A DNA stretch of 33,725 bases from Porphyrobacter sp. AAP82 (GCF_000331285.1 NZ_ANFX01000038.1:1-33725), one strand, 5' to 3'. Positions 17,352-25,922 are shown, numbered from the stretch's first letter. The notes: generated by a model from the sequence alone, not told the origin. Translations and numbers: made by a program.

Positions 17352-18803
17352 ATGACGTTCTCCCTCCTTTCCGCAAGCGCCCATGGCGGCGGCACTCCGG
17401 CCTGGGCGATGCTCGCCTATCTGGTCGCGGGCGTGTTCTTCATCCTTGCACTGCGCGGCCTGTCGAGCCCGGCGACGAGCCGCACCGGCAACCGCAACGG
17501 CATGATCGGCATGGCACTGGCCGTGGGCACGACGCTGGTCATGCACGGCACCAACCTCGTCGAGATCGGCATCGCCATCGCGATCGGCGCGATCCTTGGC
17601 GTGACCATCGCGCGGCGCATCGCCATGACCGCGATGCCCGAACTGGTGGCGGGCTTCCACAGCCTCGTCGGCTTGGCGGCCGTGGTGGTGGGCCTTGCCG
17701 CATGGCTCAACCCGGCCGCCTTCGGGATCACCGACGCTGCCGGGCAGATCATGGCGGTGAGCCGCATCGAACTGGGGCTTGGCATCGCCATCGGGGCGAT
17801 CACCTTTTCGGGGAGCGTCATCGCCTTCCTCAAGCTGTCGGGCCGGATGAGCGGTTCGCCGATCATGCTGCCGGGACGGCATGTCATCAACCTCGGCACG
17901 CTGGCGGCCATTCTGGTGCTGATCGGGCTCTACACCGTCTCGCCGGTCGGCGGCGCGGGCGAGGGCTGGATGGTGATCGCGGTCACCGTGCTCGCCTTTG
18001 CCATCGGCTTCCTTTTGATCATCCCGATCGGCGGGGCGGACATGCCGGTCGTGGTCTCGATGCTCAATTCCTATTCGGGCTGGGCCGCGGCGGCGATGGG
18101 CTTCACGCTCGGCAACACTGCGATGATCATCACCGGCGCGCTGGTCGGCTCTTCGGGGGCGATCCTCAGCTACATCATGTGCCGCGCGATGAACCGCAGC
18201 TTCATCTCCGTGATCGCGGGCGGCTTCGGTGCCGACGCTTCGTCGGGCGGCGCGGGCGGCGCGCGCGAGCAGCGTCCCTACAAGCAGGGCTCGGCGGAAG
18301 ATGCGGCCTACATGCTCGAACAGGCCGAGAAGGTCATCATCATCCCCGGCTACGGCATGGCGGTTGCCCAGGCCCAGCACGCGCTGCGCGAAATGGGGGA
18401 CAAGCTCAAGGAAAAGGGCGTGGAGGTGAAATATGCCATCCACCCCGTTGCCGGCCGCATGCCCGGGCACATGAACGTGCTGCTGGCCGAGGCTTCGGTG
18501 CCTTACGATGAAGTGTTCGAACTCGAAGACATCAACTCCGAGTTCGCCCAGTGCGACGTCGCCTTCATCATCGGCGCCAACGACGTGGTGAACCCGGCCG
18601 CCAAGACCGACAAGTCCTCGCCCATCTACGGGATGCCGGTGTTCGATGTCGACAAGGCCAAGCAGGTGTTCTTCATCAAGCGCTCGATGGGCGGGGTCGG
18701 CTATGCCGGGGTCGACAACGACGTGTTCTACATGAACCAGACCGTCATGCTGCTGGCCGACGCGAAGAAGATGGTCGAGGAAATCGTCAAGTCGCTGGAC
18801 TGA
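17352..18803 (+). CDS. pntB: NAD(P) transhydrogenase beta subunit (PntB)
   Basis: PntB (483 residues) supplies most membrane helices of the transhydrogenase and the NADP(H)-binding domain III. Family blocks seen are MIGMALAVGTTLVMHGTNLV, MPELVAGFHSLVGLAAVVVG, GADMPVVVSMLNSYSGWAAA and LVGSSGAILSYIMCRAMNRS. In domain III the NADP-binding motif is IIPGYGMAVAQAQHALREM, then KYAIHPVAGRMPGHMNVLLA, IGANDVVNPAA, and FFIKRSMGGVGYAGVDN. All expected parts are present at the usual length. The enzyme provides NADPH for biosynthesis and redox defence. The next small gene follows after 19 bases, so the operon may extend further. Confidence 0.96.
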   Translation: MTFSLLSASAHGGGTPAWAMLAYLVAGVFFILALRGLSSPATSRTGNRNGMIGMALAVGTTLVMHGTNLVEIGIAIAIGAILGVTIARRIAMTAMPELVAGFHSLVGLAAVVVGLAAWLNPAAFGITDAAGQIMAVSRIELGLGIAIGAITFSGSVIAFLKLSGRMSGSPIMLPGRHVINLGTLAAILVLIGLYTVSPVGGAGEGWMVIAVTVLAFAIGFLLIIPIGGADMPVVVSMLNSYSGWAAAAMGFTLGNTAMIITGALVGSSGAILSYIMCRAMNRSFISVIAGGFGADASSGGAGGAREQRPYKQGSAEDAAYMLEQAEKVIIIPGYGMAVAQAQHALREMGDKLKEKGVEVKYAIHPVAGRMPGHMNVLLAEASVPYDEVFELEDINSEFAQCDVAFIIGANDVVNPAAKTDKSSPIYGMPVFDVDKAKQVFFIKRSMGGVGYAGVDNDVFYMNQTVMLLADAKKMVEEIVKSLD

Positions 18804-18822
18804 GGCTCGGGCAGGCAAAGCT

Positions 18823-19164
18823 ATGCGCAAACTGATCATCGGCGTCTTGCTGGTCATTCTGCTGGCGGGCGGGGCGGTCTATACCGGCCTCGCCGACCCG
18901 CTGATCCGCTGGCAGGTCAAGGGCGCGCTGGTGGAATCCGGCATTGGCGACCAGCGCGCCGAGTGCATGGCGGAACGCATGGTCGACCGGCTCACCATCG
19001 GCCAGTTGTGGAAGCTGCGTCAGGGCATGGCCACGCAGGATGGCGAGCCCGAGGACGGCTACGGCCTCGGCGAACTCGTCAAGCGCCTGCGCCGGGTCGA
19101 TGATGGCGAGGCGGTGGCGGTGCTCACCACCTCGGCCGGGCTGTGCGCGGTCGGGCTCGGCTAG
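18823..19164 (+). CDS. Small membrane-anchored protein of unknown function
   Basis: This 113-residue protein begins with a hydrophobic helix (MRKLIIGVLLVILLAGGAVY) that probably anchors it in the inner membrane. The periplasmic remainder is helical and polar (VKGALVESGIGDQRAECMAE, then VDRLTIGQLWKLRQGM) and ends LCAVGLG. It has two cysteines, near residues 49 and 108, that could pair. I do not recognise a family name, though similar proteins appear conserved in sphingomonads. It lies 19 bases after pntB, so read-through from the pnt operon is likely. It is separated from the next operon by 55 bases containing the short palindrome GCCACAGTGGC (19191-19201). Confidence 0.75.
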   Translation: MRKLIIGVLLVILLAGGAVYTGLADPLIRWQVKGALVESGIGDQRAECMAERMVDRLTIGQLWKLRQGMATQDGEPEDGYGLGELVKRLRRVDDGEAVAVLTTSAGLCAVGLG

Positions 19165-19219
19165 CCGCTTGCATTCCCGCCCCCGCTTGCGCCACAGTGG
19201 CCGGCGGAGGGAGAACAAA

Positions 19220-20416
19220 ATGAACCGACTGGCACTTGCCGCCGCACTGCTTTGCACCGCCGCGCCGCTCGCCGCCGAAACGCACCATATCGATCCGGCC
19301 AAGGGCGCGGCCGCCTTGCAGGAGGCGCTGATCCTTGCCCGGCCGGGCGATGTGATCGAACTGGGCGAGGGGCGCTTTGCGCTCACCGACGGGCTTAGCC
19401 TCGATGTCGACGGGGTGACCTTGCGCGGACAGGGCGAGGACAAGACGATCCTCGATTTCACCAATCAGGAAGGCGCGGGCGAGGGCCTGCTGGTGACCTC
19501 CGACAACGTCACCTTGCGCGATTTCGCGGTCGAGAACCCCAAGGGCGATGGCATCAAGTCCAAGGGCGCGGACATGATCGTCTACAGCGGCATCCGCGTC
19601 GAATGGATGGGCGAGCCCAAGGCATCGAACGGGGCCTATGGCATCTATCCGGTCGAGAGCACCGGCGTGCTGATCACCAACTCCAAGGTCTCGGGCGCTT
19701 CGGACGCCGGGATCTATGTCGGCCAGAGCCGCGATATCACGGTGAGCGAGAATTTCGTCAGCTTCAACGTCGCCGGGATCGAGATCGAGAACAGCCGCAA
19801 CGCGCTTGTGACCGGCAATATCGCCAGCCTCAACACCGGCGGCATCCTGGTCTTCGATCTTCCGGGCCTGCCGGTGATGGGCGGGGGCAATGTGATTGTC
19901 CGCGGCAATCTGGTGGGCGACAACACCATCCCCAATTTCGCACCCCCGGGCAATATCGTTGCCAGCGTGCGGCGCGGGACAGGGGTGCTGGTGATGGCCA
20001 ATGACGGCGTGCTGATCGAGGACAACGCCTTCGACAACAATCCGACCGCGCATGTCATGGTGATCGCCTATCTCCAGGCGTTCGATGATCCGCGCTACAA
20101 TCCCCACGCCCGCAACGTGATCATCGGTCCCAACCAGTTCGGGCGCGGCGGGGACGATCCGCAGCTTGATGGCAAGGAAGCGCTGCTCGAAGCCTTTGGC
20201 GGGGCTTTGCCGCCGGTGCTGTGGGACGGGATCAAGGAGGATGACAGCACCGGCCTCAGGATCGCCGAAGGGGTCACCGGATGGACGCTGAACCTGTCGA
20301 AGCCCGGCCAGTCAATCGCCGAGGCGCAGCCCGGGCCGTTGTCGCTGACCCCGCTCGAATCCTGGGAGTTCCCGAAAGTCGGCGCGCCTGCACAGCTGGA
20401 GGCGCGGCTCAAGTGA
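19220..20416 (+). CDS. Exported parallel beta-helix protein (TIGR03805-type)
   Basis: The 398-residue product has a Sec signal peptide (MNRLALAAALLCTAAPLAAE) and a right-handed parallel beta-helix. Successive turns are visible as repeats: GVTLRGQGEDKTILDF, NVTLRDFAVENPKGDGIKSK, GVLITNSKVSGASDAGIYVG, DITVSENFVSFNVAGIEIEN and NALVTGNIASLNTGGILVFD. I identify it with the beta-helix family that is regularly found beside a diheme cytochrome family. Beta-helix proteins of this type often act on polysaccharides, but the catalytic role here is unknown. GGAGGGAG precedes the ATG. Its TGA overlaps the GTG of the next gene, so the pair is translationally coupled. This is the first gene of a three-gene operon. 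Confidence 0.9.
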   Translation: MNRLALAAALLCTAAPLAAETHHIDPAKGAAALQEALILARPGDVIELGEGRFALTDGLSLDVDGVTLRGQGEDKTILDFTNQEGAGEGLLVTSDNVTLRDFAVENPKGDGIKSKGADMIVYSGIRVEWMGEPKASNGAYGIYPVESTGVLITNSKVSGASDAGIYVGQSRDITVSENFVSFNVAGIEIENSRNALVTGNIASLNTGGILVFDLPGLPVMGGGNVIVRGNLVGDNTIPNFAPPGNIVASVRRGTGVLVMANDGVLIEDNAFDNNPTAHVMVIAYLQAFDDPRYNPHARNVIIGPNQFGRGGDDPQLDGKEALLEAFGGALPPVLWDGIKEDDSTGLRIAEGVTGWTLNLSKPGQSIAEAQPGPLSLTPLESWEFPKVGAPAQLEARLK

Positions 20417-21432
20417 AGCGAAGTCTCGGCCTGCTGGCCCTTGCCTGCACGACTCTGGGCGCCGCGCTTGCGCAAGCGAGCGTGCCGGCGGCGAGCCTGG
20501 TGAACGATACCGCGATCCGGGGCGAGGCCTTCCCGGCCAGGCTTTCGGATTTCGGCTTCTTCAAGGACGGCGCGCGGCAGATCCCGCAGGATTTCGTCTA
20601 CCCTTATGCGCTCAACACCCCGCTGTGGTCGGACGGGGCCGAAAAGCTGCGTTTCATCTACCTTCCCGGCGGCACGCAGCTTGCCGCCAACGGGGACGGC
20701 CTGCTGCATTTCCCGGTCGGCGCCGCGATCCTCAAGACCTTCGCTTTCGGCACCGGCAAGGACCGCCGCCTGATCGAGACCCGCGTGCTCCTGCACCGCG
20801 CCAGCGGCTGGGTCGCGCTGCCCTATCGCTGGAATGCCGAGCAGACCGAGGCGACCCTCGCGCTGGCAGGCGGGCGGATCGACCTGGTCACGCCGGCGGG
20901 CGAGGCGATTTCCTACGCCATCCCCAACAAGAACCAGTGCAAGACCTGCCATTCGAGCAGCAACAAGGTGATCCCCATCGGCCCCAAGGCGCGCAACCTT
21001 TCGGCCGCGTGGCTTGGGCAGATGCTGAAAGCGGGCAAGCTCGACCGCGTGCCCGAGGGCGCGGGCGCGCTGCCGGTATGGGCGAGGCGCAAGCCCAAGG
21101 ACGCCGCAGAGCCGCTCGCCCGCGCCTATCTCGATGTGAATTGCGCCCATTGCCACCAGCCTGGCGGCGGCGCGTCGAATTCGGGGCTCGACCTGCGGTG
21201 GGAGCAGCGCGATCCCCATGCCTTCGGCATCGGCAAGCGTCCGGTCGCGGCGGGGCGCGGGGCGGGGGAGAATGAGTTTTCGATCGTCGCCGGCCATCCG
21301 GACGAATCGATCCTGCTCTACCGCATGGGGAGCGCCGTTCCCGGCATCGCCATGCCCGAACTCGGCAAGGCGAGCATCGACAAGGACGGCGTTGCCGTGG
21401 TGCGGCGTTGGATTACGGAGATGCCCAAGTGA
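20413..21432 (+). CDS. Diheme c-type cytochrome (SO2930/TIGR03806-type)
   Basis: The 339-residue protein starts at a GTG that overlaps the preceding stop, with GGAGG upstream. A signal peptide (about VKRSLGLLALACTTLGAALA) is followed by a family-specific beta-rich domain: LSDFGFFKDGARQIPQDFVY, PYALNTPLWSDGAEKLRFIY and LPYRWNAEQTEATLALAGG. Two heme-binding motifs are present: C176-K-T-C-H and C244-A-H-C-H. Methionines near the end (GIAMPEL) may serve as axial ligands. It should act in the periplasm as an electron carrier or redox enzyme. Its fixed pairing with the beta-helix protein suggests a shared function, which nothing in the sequence defines. Confidence 0.9.
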   Translation: MKRSLGLLALACTTLGAALAQASVPAASLVNDTAIRGEAFPARLSDFGFFKDGARQIPQDFVYPYALNTPLWSDGAEKLRFIYLPGGTQLAANGDGLLHFPVGAAILKTFAFGTGKDRRLIETRVLLHRASGWVALPYRWNAEQTEATLALAGGRIDLVTPAGEAISYAIPNKNQCKTCHSSSNKVIPIGPKARNLSAAWLGQMLKAGKLDRVPEGAGALPVWARRKPKDAAEPLARAYLDVNCAHCHQPGGGASNSGLDLRWEQRDPHAFGIGKRPVAAGRGAGENEFSIVAGHPDESILLYRMGSAVPGIAMPELGKASIDKDGVAVVRRWITEMPK

Positions 21433-22412
21433 TGAAATGGCTATGGCGCGGGCTCCTGGCGCTGCTTGGCGTCCTCGTGATCGCCTTCCTCGTGTTCCGC
21501 ACCCCGGACACGGACCCCGCGCAAATGCGCGCCAAATACGGCGCGCCGCCTTCGCAATTCGTCGCAATCGGCGACGGGGTGAAAGTCCACCTGCGCGACG
21601 AGGGGCCGAAAGATGCCCCCGCGATCATCCTCCTCCACGGCTCCAACGCCGACCTTCATACCTGGGAGCCGTGGACCACCGCACTCAAGACCCGTTACCG
21701 CGTGATCCGCTTCGATCAGGTCGGCCACGGTCTCACCGGCCCCGACCCCAAGGAGGATTACTCCACCGCCAATTTCGTCGCCGATATCGGCGAGGTGGCG
21801 GACAGGCGGGGCCTCGGGACCTTCATCCTCGGCGGCAATTCGATGGGCGGAAAGCACGCGCTGGCCTATGCCATCGCCCACCCCGAGCGGCTGACCGGCC
21901 TGGTGCTGGTCGATGGCAGCGGCGGGCCGATGCTCAAGCTCGCCCGCAAGGAGAAGCAGGATAGCGGCAATATCGGCTTCACCATCGCCCGAATGCCCGG
22001 GGTCAACCTCATCGCCGAACAGATCACGCCGCGGTCCCTGATCCAGCAGAGCCTCGAACAATCGGTCTCGGTCAAATCGGTGGCGAGCCCGGCGGCGGTC
22101 GACCGCTACTGGGAGCTGCTGCGCTACCCCGGCAACCGCGCGGCGACGATGGCGCGCTTCAGCCAGCCCTATGATCCGCTGAAAGAAGCGGACATCGCCC
22201 GGGTCGCCACGCCGACCCTGATCCTGTGGGGCGAGGATGACCGGATCATTCCGGTCGAGGCGGGGCAATGGCTGGCCAGAACCCTCCCCGCCAACACCTT
22301 GCGCATCTACCCGAAAATCGGCCACCTGCCGCATGAGGAAGCGCCTGCGGCCACCCTTGCCGATCTCGAAGCGTGGCTCGCGCAGCACGCCCCGCCTGCA
22401 AAACAACCCTGA
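21432..22412 (+). CDS. Membrane-anchored alpha/beta hydrolase
   Basis: The 326-residue protein begins with one membrane helix (WLWRGLLALLGVLVIAFLVF), then a periplasmic alpha/beta-hydrolase fold. Visible landmarks are the oxyanion-hole segment IILLHGSNADLHTWEPW, the RFDQVGHGLTG strand and the nucleophile elbow GGNSMGG (S137). The acid is D269 or D270 in WGEDDRIIP, and the histidine lies in IGHLPHEEAP. The catalytic triad is therefore complete, and an ester or lactone substrate is likely but unidentified. Its ATG overlaps the cytochrome's TGA (TGATG), making three genes with overlapping ends. This links hydrolysis to the beta-helix and cytochrome pair. Confidence 0.88.
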   Translation: MKWLWRGLLALLGVLVIAFLVFRTPDTDPAQMRAKYGAPPSQFVAIGDGVKVHLRDEGPKDAPAIILLHGSNADLHTWEPWTTALKTRYRVIRFDQVGHGLTGPDPKEDYSTANFVADIGEVADRRGLGTFILGGNSMGGKHALAYAIAHPERLTGLVLVDGSGGPMLKLARKEKQDSGNIGFTIARMPGVNLIAEQITPRSLIQQSLEQSVSVKSVASPAAVDRYWELLRYPGNRAATMARFSQPYDPLKEADIARVATPTLILWGEDDRIIPVEAGQWLARTLPANTLRIYPKIGHLPHEEAPAATLADLEAWLAQHAPPAKQP

Positions 22413-22503
22413 GTTGCAGACCTGTCATGTGACCTCTGGACGCGCGCGGGACTTGCCCTCAAAACCTTCGCACTCGCACACTGACCTGGAAGGCCCTCAA
22501 GCT

Positions 22504-23208
22504 TTGCGCAAACTCGGGATCATCGGCGGCATGAGCTGGGTGTCGACCGCCACCTATTACGACCGGATCAACCGCATCGTCCAGAAACGCGCCGCACCGA
22601 TGACGAGCGCGCCGCTGCTGATCGAAAGCCTCGATTTCTGCCAGCTCTACGCGCTCACCGCGGAACGCGACTGGCAGCGTGCGGCAAGCGTCCTCATTGA
22701 AAGCGCGCGGCGGCTGGAAGGGGCGGGGGCCGAGGCGCTGATCATCGGCGCCAATTCGATGCACCGGCTTTATGATGATGTCGCCTCGGCGGTGGACATC
22801 CCGATCCTGCACATCGCCGAATATGTCGGCCTCGCCATGAAGCGCGCCGGCAAGACCAGCGCGGCGCTGCTCGGAACCCGCAACGTGATGACCGAGAGCT
22901 TCTATCGCAAGCGCCTCGTCGCCCACGGGATCGACCTGCTGCCGCCCAACCTCGCCTATGTCGAGATGCTCGACCGGATCATCTATGACGAGCTTATGGT
23001 CGGCAAGGTCACCCGCGAGGCGGAGCGGACGCTCAAGACGATCATCACCAACACCGAACAGGAAGGGGCGGCCGCGGTGGTGCTGGCCTGCACCGAGCTT
23101 GATCTGGTGGTCGACATCGACGCCAATGTCCTGCCGATCTTCGATTCCACCCGCATCCACTGCGAGGCGGCAGCGAACTGGATCCTCGAGCAGGAAGGTG
23201 TGCATTAA
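22504..23208 (+). CDS. Aspartate/glutamate racemase family protein
   Basis: The 234-residue product starts at a TTG preceded by GGAAGG; an in-frame ATG far upstream lies inside the previous gene and was rejected. Family features are the opening LRKLGIIGGMSWVSTATYYD, PLLIESLDFCQLYALT, GANSMHRLYDDV, ALLGTRNVMTESFYRKRL and VVLACTELDLV. Racemases use two acid/base residues; the second cysteine, C196, is present. At the first position, where many family members have Cys and E. coli YgeA has Thr83, this protein has A83. It may thus be a one-base racemase, a related isomerase, or inactive. The region after the stop has several hairpins. Confidence 0.88.
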   Translation: MRKLGIIGGMSWVSTATYYDRINRIVQKRAAPMTSAPLLIESLDFCQLYALTAERDWQRAASVLIESARRLEGAGAEALIIGANSMHRLYDDVASAVDIPILHIAEYVGLAMKRAGKTSAALLGTRNVMTESFYRKRLVAHGIDLLPPNLAYVEMLDRIIYDELMVGKVTREAERTLKTIITNTEQEGAAAVVLACTELDLVVDIDANVLPIFDSTRIHCEAAANWILEQEGVH

Positions 23209-23516
23209 CTTTCGTTTCGTCCGTCCGCTCGGGCGGCTCGCCGCATCGCGGCGTTGCACGGGGTGCAACCCGATAGCGCTCACACTATGTGCGCCCCCGG
23301 ATTTTGTCACGGAAACGTAACGGCATCATCCGGGTCTTCGGGTCGCACCGACAGGCCCTTGGGGCCGTTCTCCTCCCCCCCAATCACCGGAGGACGGCCC
23401 CATATTTCTCCCCAGTTCCGCGTGGGCCAAGCGGTTGAAATTCCTTGCAACTCCCGGTGTTCCCGCCCTGTTCCTGTTGAGCCCTGGCGGCCATGCTTCT
23501 AAGGGCTGAGCCCGTG
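23209..23516 (+). other. 308-base intergenic region rich in inverted repeats
   Basis: I see no gene here. Three perfect or nearly perfect stem-loops occur: CGCCGC/GCGGCG (23239-23253), GTTGCAC/GTGCAAC with a GGG loop (23253-23269, sharing one base with the first), and the large hairpin at 23361-23401. The first two lie about 30-60 bases after the racemase stop and could end its transcript. A structured RNA leader for the dGTPase gene is also possible. No riboswitch family is recognised. Confidence 0.4.
23361..23401 (+). terminator. Long hairpin upstream of the dGTPase gene
   Basis: Left arm 23361-23373 (GGGGCCGTTCTCC) pairs with right arm 23389-23401 (GGAGGACGGCCCC). Twelve of thirteen pairs are Watson-Crick and the other is G-U. 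The loop is 15 bases, and ATATTTCTCC follows, a weak T-rich tail. It may be a terminator or attenuator; the distance to the dGTPase start is about 115 bases. Confidence 0.4.
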
Positions 23517-24680
23517 ATGTTCCGCGCCCCCTACGCCGCCGATCCTGCCGCTGGTCCGCGACGCGAATTCGCGCTCGCGCAGGCGGGCGAGCAGCGCGGC
23601 CCGCGCAGCCCCTTCCAGCGCGACCGCGACAGGATCATCCATTCGATGAGCTTTCGCAGGCTCAAATCGAAAACCCAGGTGTTCATCGCCCCGGACGGCG
23701 ATCATTACCGGACCCGTCTCACGCACAGCCTCGAAGTCGCGCAGATCGGGCGGGTGATCGCGCGCGCGCTCGGGCTCGACGAGGATCTGACCGAGGCGCT
23801 GTGCCTTGCCCATGATCTCGGCCACCCGCCATTCGGCCATGCCGGCGAGGCCGCGCTGTCCGACGCGATGGAGCTGCGCGGCGGGTTCTGCCACAATGCG
23901 CAGGCGCTGCGCACGGTGATGCGGATCGAATGCCCCTATCCCGAGCATGACGGGCTGAACCTCACCTGGGACCTGCTCGAAGGCCTCGCCAAGCACAATG
24001 GCCCGGTCGCCGCCCCTGGCTGGGCGCTGGCCGAACTCGACGCGGCCTTTCCGCTGATGCTGAGGAGCTGGCCCTCGCTCGAGGCCCAGGTCGCCGCCGT
24101 CGCCGATGATATCGCCTATGACAACCACGATATCGATGATGGATTGCGGGCGGGGTTTCTTGCCCTCGATGACCTGCTTTCGCTCGATTTCCTCGCAGAC
24201 CAGTGGCGGGCGGTCGAAAAGCGCTTTCCCCACGCCTCGCGTGAGCGCCTGCTGCGCGAGATGATACGCGACCAGATCGGGATGATGGTGAACGATGTTA
24301 TTGCCAACTCCGCCGGGCAGGCCCGCGGGCTTGGCTCGGTCGCCGAAGTGCGCGCTGCCGGCCGCCAGATCGCCGGGTTCTCGCCCGCGATGGCAGCGCA
24401 GGAACGGCGGCTGAAGAGCTTCATGTACGACCGCCTCTACTACCACCCGGAACAGATCGCCGCTGCGGAGAAGGCGCGCGATGTCGTGGCCCGGCTGTTC
24501 GCCGCCTACGCGCAGGATGCCACGCTGATGCCTGACGACTGGCTGGCGCGTCTCCCCCAGGCCGAGCCGCAGCGTTCGCGGGTGATCGCCGACTTCATCG
24601 CCGGGATGAGCGATCGCTTCGCCATCAAGGCCGTCGCCGAGATCTTCGGCACCCGGCCCGAGGGGCTGATCAATGTATGA
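23517..24680 (+). CDS. dgt: Deoxyguanosinetriphosphate triphosphohydrolase-like protein
   Basis: An HD-domain dNTP triphosphohydrolase of 387 residues, which splits dNTPs to the nucleoside and triphosphate and so limits the dNTP pool. The opening PFQRDRDRIIHSMSFRRLKS is diagnostic. Metal ligands are visible as H70 (RLTHSLEVAQ), H99-D100 (LAHDLGHPPFGHAG) and the aspartate of VADDIAYDNHD; YDRLYYHPEQ lies in the C-terminal part. The length fits the shorter dGTPase-like subtype. The ATG at 23517 was chosen because homologues begin near there; an ATG at 23493 would add eight residues. The stop overlaps the next gene by eight bases. Confidence 0.93.
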   Translation: MFRAPYAADPAAGPRREFALAQAGEQRGPRSPFQRDRDRIIHSMSFRRLKSKTQVFIAPDGDHYRTRLTHSLEVAQIGRVIARALGLDEDLTEALCLAHDLGHPPFGHAGEAALSDAMELRGGFCHNAQALRTVMRIECPYPEHDGLNLTWDLLEGLAKHNGPVAAPGWALAELDAAFPLMLRSWPSLEAQVAAVADDIAYDNHDIDDGLRAGFLALDDLLSLDFLADQWRAVEKRFPHASRERLLREMIRDQIGMMVNDVIANSAGQARGLGSVAEVRAAGRQIAGFSPAMAAQERRLKSFMYDRLYYHPEQIAAAEKARDVVARLFAAYAQDATLMPDDWLARLPQAEPQRSRVIADFIAGMSDRFAIKAVAEIFGTRPEGLINV

Positions 24681-25398
24681 GCCGCGCATGACCGGGCTGG
24701 TGCGGGTCGCCCTGGTGGGGGCGACGGGTCTTGTCGGGCGGCGCGTGATCGGGCTGGCGAGCGCGGGCGACCAGGTCCGCATCCTCGGGATCGCCCGGCG
24801 CGAGGCGCCGCTGCCGCCGGGGGCGCGGATGGAAATGTTCGTCGCCGAGCCGGGCAAGTGGGGCGATGTGCTCGATGCGGTGCGCCCGCGCGCGCTGATT
24901 TGCGCGCTTGGCACGACCTGGAAGAAGGCCGGGCGCGACGAGGCCGCGTTCCGCAGCGTCGATCACGATCTCGTGGTCGCCACCGCCGAGGCCGCCAAGC
25001 GCGCGGGCGTCCCCAACATGGTGCTGGTCAGTGCGGCGGGGGCCGACAAGCGGTCCAAGGCGCTCTACATGCGCACCAAGGCCGAGACCGAGGAGGCGGT
25101 AAGCCGGATCGGGTTCAAGCGGCTCGACATCCTCCATCCCGGCCTGCTCAGGGGCGAACGCGCGGGCGACCTGCGCCTTGCCGAGCGCGCCGCGATCATC
25201 GCCGCGCCGCTGATCGACCCGCTGCTGTCGGGCAAGTGGGAGCAATATCGCTCGATCGATGCAGGGCTGGTTGCCGAGGCTGCGCTCGGCCTCGCGCTGC
25301 GCCGTGCAGGCGGGCGCTTCACCCACGACAACGAGGCGATGCGCCGCGCCGCGCGCGAGTGGCGCAAGACCGCGGCGCAGGACGAGGAGGCGGGCTGA
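24673..25398 (+). CDS. NAD(P)-binding atypical SDR, TIP30/HTATIP2-like
   Basis: The 241-residue protein opens with a Rossmann nucleotide-binding loop, VALVGATGLVGRRVIGL, followed by the features of TIP30-like atypical SDRs: LICALGTTWKKAGRDEAAFR, VDHDLVVATAEAAKRAG, MVLVSAAGADKRSKALYMRT (with a Y-x-x-x-K) and LDILHPGLLRGER. Members bind NADPH; bacterial substrates are unknown. A GAGGGG ribosome site inside the dgt gene precedes the ATG at 24673, which overlaps dgt by eight bases. Its TGA overlaps the ATG of the next gene. It is therefore the middle gene of a coupled set of three. Confidence 0.88.
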   Translation: MYEPRMTGLVRVALVGATGLVGRRVIGLASAGDQVRILGIARREAPLPPGARMEMFVAEPGKWGDVLDAVRPRALICALGTTWKKAGRDEAAFRSVDHDLVVATAEAAKRAGVPNMVLVSAAGADKRSKALYMRTKAETEEAVSRIGFKRLDILHPGLLRGERAGDLRLAERAAIIAAPLIDPLLSGKWEQYRSIDAGLVAEAALGLALRRAGGRFTHDNEAMRRAAREWRKTAAQDEEAG

Positions 25399-25847
25399 TG
25401 GACTGGGCGCTGGTGTTCAACGCGGTGAACCTCCTCGCGCTGGCCGCATGGACCGCGCTGATCCTGCTGCCGCGCTGGCCGGCGCTGCTTTCGGCGATCC
25501 TCTATCTCGGTGTCGGTCTGCTGTGCGTGGCCTATGCCGGCGGGCTGATCGGGGTGATGAGCGGGCTGATCCCCAACGCCGGCGGGGGCGGAGCGGACTT
25601 CACCACCATCCCCGGCATCCGCGCGATCTTCGCCACCGATGGCGGGGTGACGATCGGCTGGACGCATTACCTCGCCTTCGACCTGTTCGTCGGCCTGTGG
25701 ATCGCCCGCGATGCCGATGCGAAGCACATCTCGCGGCTCGTTCAGGCTCCGATATTGTTCGCGACCCTGATGGCAGGTCCGATCGGCCTCGGCATCTGGC
25801 TGCTCGTGCGCGAGCCTGCCGCGCGGCGACAGGGCCGGTTTCGCTGA
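25398..25847 (+). CDS. ABA4-like membrane protein (DUF4281)
   Basis: The 149-residue protein has four hydrophobic helices: VFNAVNLLALAAWTALILLP, LLSAILYLGVGLLCVAYAG, HYLAFDLFVGLWIARDA and APILFATLMAGPIGLGIWLL. Between helices 2 and 3 is the loop PGIRAIFATDGGVTIGWTHY, typical of the ABA4 family. In plants ABA4 is needed for neoxanthin formation; in carotenoid-producing bacteria the homologues are of unclear role. It starts at an ATG overlapping the TIP30-like stop (TGATG), so the two are probably made together. No carotenoid genes lie in the window, so a link to xanthophylls is inference from the family only. Confidence 0.85.
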   Translation: MDWALVFNAVNLLALAAWTALILLPRWPALLSAILYLGVGLLCVAYAGGLIGVMSGLIPNAGGGGADFTTIPGIRAIFATDGGVTIGWTHYLAFDLFVGLWIARDADAKHISRLVQAPILFATLMAGPIGLGIWLLVREPAARRQGRFR

Positions 25848-25922
25848 AATTCGCCGCTGGACGGCGCGCGTGGCTGGGCTAATCTCCCGGGCAAAAACAT
25901 GCCCACGGAGAGAGACACCAGC

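Noticed and set aside
17280..18857. 525-codon open frame opposite pntB
   Set aside because: Its His/Arg/Asp-rich composition is the mirror of pntB codons; pntB is unmistakable.
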